DNA of 44,878 nucleotides from NCBI GenBank assembly GCA_009746045.1, contig RPFO01001184.1:1-44878 (forward strand), in the 5' to 3' direction. The notes beneath the pieces are model-generated. The model was given only the letters and a program-made list of their open reading frames with translations, did not search any database and was not told where the DNA came from. A program made the translations under genes and the position numbers. Below are positions 42,101-44,878 of this stretch, piece after piece (the stretch's first letter is position 1; each line of letters starts with the position of its first letter). Origin of the DNA: Mesostigma viride (lineage: Eukaryota; Streptophyta; Mesostigmatophyceae; Mesostigmatales; Mesostigmataceae).

Positions 42101-43416
42101 TTGTCGAAAGCAATGACATCATCAATGTATCGACATGTGTGGATAAAACGCCTGATGAGAACATCATCATTTGAGGCAATGAGATTCTCCATGAATGCAA
42201 GCTCATAAGTGTATAGATAGAGGTTTGCAAGGAGCCCGGCACAGTTAGTGCCCATAGGGATGCCAATAGCTTGTTAGTATACGTCGCCCGCAAAACAAAT
42301 GAAGGTGTTAACAACAAGATAAGAGATCCAATAAACAAGGTCAGCCTTCGTGATGATATAATTATAAACAGCCCGCACGATAGCACCTGCCGCAATCCCT
42401 GAGAGCCACGTTGCCGTGGGCTTGGCCTACTTATATATCCTTATCTACTTATATCAAGGAGACAACCAGCGCAGGCCAGAAATCGGGAGAATACGGACCA
42501 TGGTAGCTCGAGCCATATATATATCCTTATCTACTTATATAGCCGGATCTACTTACATGGCCTTATCTACTTGTATAGCCGGATCTACGTATATGGCCTT
42601 ATGTACTTGTATAGCCGGATCTACTTATATGGCCTTATCTATTTGTATTGCCGGATCTACTTATATAGCCGTAGTATCACGTAGTTGTGTGCTGAACTAG
42701 GCTTGCTGGTCATGGCGTGAGCTCCTTTCTTCCTTTTGGGAGCCCCATCCTTGGCCAGTGTTGCCCAAATGATAGACAACGGCATGATCTCACGCAACCA
42801 AGATTGCGGAATGTGACTGATATTACTTGTTACCTGATGGCCTGCTTGCGTCCTTACCTGTTTGCCTGCTTGCCTGCTCGCCTCCTCGCCTCCTCGCCTC
42901 CTCGCCTCCTCGCCTCCTTGCCTCCTCGCCTCCTCGCCTCCTCGCCTCCTCGCCTCCTCGCCTCCTCGCCTCCTCGCCTCCTCGCCTGCTTACCATCTTC
43001 CCCGCATGCTGACCAGCTTATTACCCATGTAACATGACTCTGTTGACCTGCTTAGCATCATCCGCCACGGTGGCCCCACAGGCGGACAATGTCACTAGCA
43101 TGACCTTGTATCGCAGCGGTGTGCTTTCTTGCTTACCTGCTTGCCATCCTCTGCCGCTATCTAACCATACTCAACCCCACCAAATGGACAATCCCATGAC
43201 CCCCTGCCGCAGCACACTAACCTTCCTTTGTCGCCCGCCTGCTCACCTGTTCCTTATCTGCCATCCTCTGCCGCGCCTGTGCCACCCGGCCCTCAGATGG
43301 ACAACGGGATGGTCGCGTGCCGCGGCAACTCGCTCGTCATCACCTGCTTCGTCTGCTACTGCTGCGGATGCCTGTACCCTTGCTGCTGCACGCTGAGCGG
43401 CGAGAACAAGGACTAG
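34957..43416 (+). CDS. Phospholipid scramblase (PLSCR family), five exons, 376 codons
   Basis: Scramblases are membrane proteins linked to calcium-dependent lipid movement between bilayer leaflets. My model joins 34957-35393, 36884-36969, 38162-38466, 39957-40139 and 43297-43416. All four introns are GT-AG, every junction keeps frame, and the total is 1,131 nt including the stop. Order: QYPQQ repeats and a proline-rich stretch (residues 1-75), the scramblase core from about 85, a CC-rich block (CCSKCPCCCTWADCC, about residues 182-196, like the palmitoylated cluster of animal PLSCR1), a calcium-loop-like DSDKYTIEFIDP, and a membrane helix ending LLLDFMFFE (to residue 337). The last exon adds a cysteine-rich hydrophobic tail (VITCFVCYCCGCLYPCCC) absent from animal PLSCR1. 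Introns are 1,490, 1,192, 1,490 and 3,157 bp. Decayed copies of exon edges flank every boundary. Family call is confident; exon 2 rests on phase, splice sites and fit. Confidence 0.88.
35556..35626 (+). repeat. Echo of the exon 1 3' edge in intron 1
   Basis: It matches 35331-35395: AAGGCG[G/T]GGGAGGGCCC, CATCATGAA, then GAGGAGAGCG and GCTCAGGCA in place of GCTCAGGTA. The donor GT is lost (GC). About 230 bp separate it from the original. Confidence 0.85.
35832..36446. repeat. 49-bp tandem repeat in scramblase intron 1, about 12.5 copies
   Basis: The period is exactly 49 bp (for example ATTCGATTAGATGC at 35880 and 35929). Central copies are nearly identical, while the first (TACCCCCTCATCACATC) and last (CATCCCTTGACC) diverge, as expected for homogenisation in the middle of an array. 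There are no unique spacers, so it is not CRISPR-like. Confidence 0.97.
36664..36722. repeat. 12-bp tandem repeat
   Basis: TGGTCATGGTCACTATCA-type phrases repeat four times in intron 1. Confidence 0.8.
36774..36820 (+). repeat. Echo of the exon 2 5' edge in intron 1
   Basis: ACCAGGTGCTTCTGTGCGCC, then GCATAACAGCCTCTCG, matches the real acceptor edge at 36880-36920 (ACCAGGTGCTGCTGCGCGCC, then AAACAACAGCCTGCTG). The AG acceptor is preserved. The offset is 102 bp. Confidence 0.85.
36884..36969 (+). CDS. Scramblase exon 2 (86 nt)
   Basis: It is too short to stand out as an ORF. It was found because the neighbouring exons leave a phase gap and because both its edges are echoed in the introns. 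With AG| from exon 1 it reads R-CCCAPNNSLLVEFRPG, then PIIKEESFRAPP, and leaves one base for the next junction (G|TC). The cysteine cluster stands where animal scramblases have CCTRNCC. Acceptor ACCAG|GTGCTG, donor CTCCAG|GTAATA. Confidence 0.75.
37045..37290 (+). repeat. Three echoes of the exon 2 3' edge in intron 2
   Basis: Copies of the exon tail TTCCGTGCTCCTCCAG occur at about 37055 (TTCCGCGCTCCCCAAG), 37155 (TTCTGTGCTCCTCCAG) and 37267 (TTCCGTGCTCCCCCAG|GTAGT). Spacing is about 100-112 bp. The intron following each tail is shared too (CCCCTCCCCAAATGACATTT versus CCCCTCTGCAACGTGACATTTT). The most distant copy keeps an intact donor. Confidence 0.85.
37738..38105 (+). repeat. Three echoes of the exon 3 5' edge in intron 2
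   Basis: The real edge is CAGTCATGACCATGGAGCGG at 38160. Copies are at 38068 (TGTCATGACCATGGAGCGCA, then AGGCCTGCTTCAAAG), 37940 (CGTCATGACCATGGAACGCG) and 37738 (TATTGACCATGGAGGGAGGG, then CTGCTTTCAAG). None keeps the acceptor AG exactly. Similarity falls with distance from the true exon. Confidence 0.85.
37800..37915. repeat. 20-bp tandem repeat, about 6 copies
   Basis: The unit ACCATGTCTCCATATAATGC repeats with a 20-bp period inside intron 2, between two of the exon 3 echoes. Confidence 0.95.
38162..38466 (+). CDS. Scramblase exon 3
   Basis: Acceptor CCCCCAG|TCATG, donor GGGCACG|GTGAGC. It encodes VMTMEREGCCSKCPCC and the cysteine-rich middle of the scramblase domain, ending KFSMSRPGT in phase 0. 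Confidence 0.85.
38580..38725. repeat. GTTCC/GTTTC-rich tract grading into CCGCCCG
   Basis: Short pentamer-like words (CGTTC, GTTTC, GTTCC) repeat and lead into CCCGCCCGTCC words. The tract forms the upstream shoulder of the TTCC microsatellite in intron 3. Confidence 0.7.
38746..38963. repeat. (TTCC)n microsatellite, about 195 bp, with CCGT shoulder
   Basis: Nearly 49 uninterrupted TTCC units are followed by five CCGT units. Frames through it read as FLPS or KEGR repeats and are not genes. Confidence 0.98.
38996..39124. repeat. (GAAT)n, (GGGA)n and (GA)n microsatellites
   Basis: ATGAATAAATGAATGAATGG is followed by about 14 GGGA units and about 25 GA units in direct succession. Confidence 0.97.
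39492..39530 (+). repeat. Echo of the exon 3 3' edge in intron 3
   Basis: AAGTTCTCCATGTC, then AAAGCTGCGAATGGTGAGTGG, matches the exon tail at 38440-38476 (AAGTTCTCCATGTC, then CAGACCGGGCACGGTGAGCAG). The GTGAG donor is kept. It lies about 1.05 kb downstream, beyond the microsatellites. Confidence 0.75.
39697..39890 (+). repeat. Three echoes of the exon 4 5' edge in intron 3
   Basis: The real edge is GCGGTCAACAG|TACAAGAT at 39946. The nearest copy (39844) is almost identical: GCGGCGAACAGTACAAGATC, then GGTGACGTGGCCATCGTGA. The next (39744) is TCTACAAGATCGATGATGTC, then GCGGTCATCAAG. The farthest (39697) is TTACCAGCTTGGAGACGTGG, then CCATCGGCG. Similarity declines with distance. The nearest keeps a usable AG acceptor. 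Confidence 0.9.
39957..40139 (+). CDS. Scramblase exon 4
   Basis: Acceptor CAACAG|TACAAG, donor TTTGAG|GTGAGC; 61 codons in phase 0. It encodes YKIGDVAIVKKL, the calcium-loop-like DSDKYTIEFIDP and the membrane segment QQKATILSSALLLDFMFFE. Confidence 0.88.
40245..40325. repeat. ATT/TTA-type microsatellite
   Basis: Interrupted TTATTATTATTA triplets occur in intron 4, just downstream of exon 4. Confidence 0.85.
40385..40540 (+). repeat. Two echoes of the exon 4 3' edge in intron 4
   Basis: The exon tail is CTTCATGTTCTTTGAGGTGA (40125-40142). Copies are AGTTATATTTTTCGAGGTGA at 40409 and TGATGTAATGTCTTTTCGAG at 40509. Shared intron phrases (CTCAAGCATTTACT, TCCAAGCAATTTTT, GTCAAGTAATTTAT) precede or follow each, showing units of about 100 bp. 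The first copy keeps the donor. Confidence 0.8.
40699..40764. repeat. 66-bp direct repeat, left copy, flanking the Penelope-like remnant
   Basis: CTACTTATATCAAGGAGACA, then ACCAGCGCAGGCCAG and TGGTAGCTCG, recurs at 42445-42510 with about three mismatches. CTACTTGTATAGCCGGA[C/T] phrases adjoin both copies. Confidence 0.9.
40980..41035. repeat. ATCC tetranucleotide microsatellite
   Basis: CCATCCATCCATCTATCCAT-type units in intron 4. Confidence 0.9.
41599..42395 (-). pseudogene. Penelope-like retroelement reverse transcriptase remnant, in scramblase intron 4
   Basis: On the minus strand one frame gives MGTNCAGLLANLYLYTYELA, then a catalytic core RYIDDV and NPDF. This is the conserved palm region of Penelope-like reverse transcriptases (family pattern MGTNCAPLLADL...YIDD). 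Just upstream, QAIGIP is separated from FICFAGDVY by an in-frame TAA stop. A second frame (41946 down to 41599) continues with AKYGVVLSQLHRFSRLC and LLHRLLVKDYDRD, typical of the following thumb region. The stop and the frame change make it inactive. No GIY-YIG endonuclease was identified. It lies antisense to the host gene. Confidence 0.8.
42416..42690. repeat. Right flanking repeat plus CTACTTATATGGCCTTAT array
   Basis: The right copy of the 66-bp repeat (42445-42510) is followed by about five alternations of CTACTT[A/G]TAT with GGCCTTAT or AGCCGGAT, with a period near 36 bp. Similar but fewer phrases precede the left copy at 40640-40698. Confidence 0.85.
42767..43245 (+). repeat. Three echoes of the exon 5 5' edge in intron 4
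   Basis: The real edge is CCTCAG|ATGGACAACGGGATG at 43291. Copies are at 43180 (CCAAATGGACAATCCCATGA, then CCCCCTGCCGCAGC), 43077 (CACAGGCGGACAATGTCACT) and 42770 (ATGATAGACAACGGCATGAT). The intron before the edge is shared too: GCCATCCTCTGCCGC precedes both the real edge (43259) and the nearest copy (43143). Similarity falls with distance. Confidence 0.85.
42868..42990. repeat. 8-bp CCTCCTCG microsatellite
   Basis: About 14 units of GCCTCCTC with rare CCTTG variants in intron 4, between two exon 5 echoes. Confidence 0.97.
43297..43416 (+). CDS. Scramblase exon 5 (cysteine-rich tail)
   Basis: Acceptor CCTCAG|ATGGAC in phase 0; it ends GAGAACAAGGAC and a TAG stop. The 39 residues hold a hydrophobic cysteine-rich run and no further known domain. 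It could add a second membrane-associated or lipidated segment after the helix in exon 4. Confidence 0.85.
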   Translation: MDNGMVACRGNSLVITCFVCYCCGCLYPCCCTLSGENKD

Positions 43417-44444
43417 TCTAATGAGCGCGGTGGCATTCATGGCATGAGCAAGAGCAAGTTATAAGTGCAAGTTAACACAGCCAGAGCAAATGTTAGGTCA
43501 TGCGGCAAGTAAAGAGCTAGTTGAGAAGGGGAACTTGGCATGACCTGCGACGTCCGTGGCGATGCTAGGCAGCCCCCTGTTACTTCAGTGACGCCACATA
43601 ACGCCGGGTTTTGGCGTGCCATATTTTAGAAGGGAGCGGTTCTCTCCTCTGTACGGCCTAAGTTTTGTGTATTCGGTGGACAGCGCACAATGGCTGCTAG
43701 TTGAAGTTTAGGTCCTCAACGGTTACTGTGTAGGGCTTCCATGTACGCGGGAGCTCCTTTGTAAGTCTCGCAAGGCCTGCGTTCATCATTTTTTTGCGCA
43801 TGGCCACCTTGTACCATCAGCGACAGGTTTGTGGCGCGCATTACCTATCATACAACCATGCTGTGGGGTACGTGTCATCCCCATGGCCTATGTTAGTCTT
43901 CCATCCACATTCCACGGCCGTGGATGGCAGAATAAGATGTTGGCAGCCCAAGCTTGCTGTTTTACTAGGCCAACTTAAAGGCCAGATTCTCTCTCCCATA
44001 CACTGCCTAGGAAGGTCAGGCGTGAGGCATGCATGGCCTGCTGCTGTTCAGCACACGCCATATGGGCAGTGCGTGGCTTTTATCATAGACCGTGTGTATT
44101 ATGTTTATTGCATTGCTTGATTTAAATTGAATGTTTCATTTCACATGCTTGAGTAGTTTATGGCAAGAGCTAATGATTTGTTCCCATGATATCTTTATCT
44201 AGATCGATCAGGAACATTCCCATTCCGGTGGCTAAACACAGCACTACAGCACTATGCTGTTTTCTACTGTTGGCTCAAGGTGTATTTTTCTCGTTTCTCG
44301 TTTTCAGGATTTCCCGCCAAAAAACTTGGTTTTTTATTTAAAAATAATTATACAGACATTTTAAGTCACCCAGGTAAAGTTTTTATGCTGAAGCCGTACG
44401 TCTCATCAAAACACACCATATCTAGACATGCATATCTGTTTTCA
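43417..44444. other. 3' flank of the scramblase gene, no gene supported
   Basis: No domain is visible. The plus-strand ORF at 43794-44120 has no recognisable features. The stretch becomes A/T-rich after 44100. No polyadenylation signal could be assigned with confidence. Confidence 0.4.
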
Positions 44445-44562
44445 CATTAAATTAAATTAAATTAAACATGCCTCCGTGGGGAGATCGTGTAGCACATATT
44501 CCATGATGGATGGGGTGGAGGAAGCCGCGTAATCGAACTATCCTAACTCTAAGCTATCTAGT
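44445..44562 (-). other. 3' end of a LINE-like element with simple-repeat tail
   Basis: On the minus strand the coding remnant is followed by about 100 bp of untranslated sequence and then a short TTTAA/TTAAT repeat (ATTAAATTAAATTAAATTAA on the plus strand, 44447-44466). Many non-LTR elements end in such tails, so the element may terminate here. Confidence 0.5.
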
Positions 44563-44878
44563 CTAGAAAATCCTCACTACACTACTCATCAAAACGCCTC
44601 CTCCGCTTGGGGGAGGGGGCTTGCCCACAGGGTCGGGCGTGTGCGCCTTGACAATCTTCTTCCACCGCGTCTTGTCCTGCATGGCAGTCCAAAGACGGGA
44701 GAGAGAGTGGATGCGGTGCTCAAACTGGGCTGGGACCACTAGGTCGTCCAGCAACATCTGGATGTAGTTCGTGACAGGTTTCCCTACCCTTTTGGGAATG
44801 CCCTCGGGGCCAGGCCAGGTCAGAATGTGTCGCCCTGGCTGGCCAAGCCGCTGGGGCCCGGCCAGACCAAGGGCGGTG
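44563..44878 (-). mobile_element. C-terminus of a LINE-type reverse transcriptase ORF (partial at window edge)
   Basis: The minus-strand frame is open to the window edge and ends at 44563. It reads GRHILTWP, KRVGKPVTNYIQMLLDDL and LWTAMQDKTRWKKIV, resembling the C-terminal tail of non-LTR retrotransposon proteins (the R-x-GRP...W-x-DD...A-x-DR-x-W-x-x-LV pattern). The final 30 residues are proline/glycine-rich. The catalytic part would lie beyond the right edge, so integrity cannot be judged. Confidence 0.55.

Overview
The window is eukaryotic nuclear DNA from a large, repeat-rich genome. The evidence is spliced genes with GT-AG introns of 1.2-3.2 kb, several classes of transposable element, and abundant micro- and minisatellites. 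The gene content (a glutamine-rich phospholipid scramblase, a TYW5-like JmjC protein with a long disordered extension, a DUF167 protein) and the mix of Ty1/copia, Ty3-like, hAT, Penelope-like and LINE-like remnants would suit an alga or another protist. I cannot name the species, and few host genes are readable per kilobase.

Layout. 1-1,600: G-rich low complexity and a 28-bp satellite. 1,600-6,524 (minus strand): a TYW5-like tRNA hydroxylase gene, 3' end not found, preceded by a DUF167 gene. 6,600-8,300: minisatellites and anonymous DNA. 8,300-11,150: DNA bracketed by short repeats and carrying a PHD-finger exon. 11,199-17,679 (minus strand): decayed LTR element with a 3' LTR, a polypurine tract, and gag/protease broken by frameshifts. 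18,290-19,075: C-rich satellite. 19,680-20,260: N-terminus of a hAT transposase. 21,079-21,560: 152-bp hairpin-forming satellite. 22,570-31,575: a 50-bp satellite split by one Ty1/copia-type element (23,469-30,843) with about 97% identical LTRs and a matching short target duplication. 32,300-34,440: GGTAACC/GGTACC-type low complexity. 34,957-43,416: a complete five-exon scramblase gene, 376 codons, with every exon junction in phase and a Penelope-like remnant in its last intron. 44,445-44,878: 3' end of a LINE-like element, minus strand.

Main observation. All eight exon/intron boundaries of the scramblase gene, and the one clear donor of the TYW5-like gene, are accompanied by one to three decayed copies of the exon edge. 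The copies lie inside the adjacent intron: downstream of donors and upstream of acceptors. They carry exon sequence together with flanking intron, and several keep a usable-looking splice site. I call them exon-edge echoes. They suggest that introns here grow, or are remodelled, by repeated local tandem duplication across splice sites. The pattern also gave a way to find the short second exon of the scramblase.

The host genes visible here have no obvious shared pathway. One modifies tRNA, one is a conserved protein of unknown role, one is a membrane scramblase and one is a chromatin-reader-type PHD protein that may belong to a transposon.
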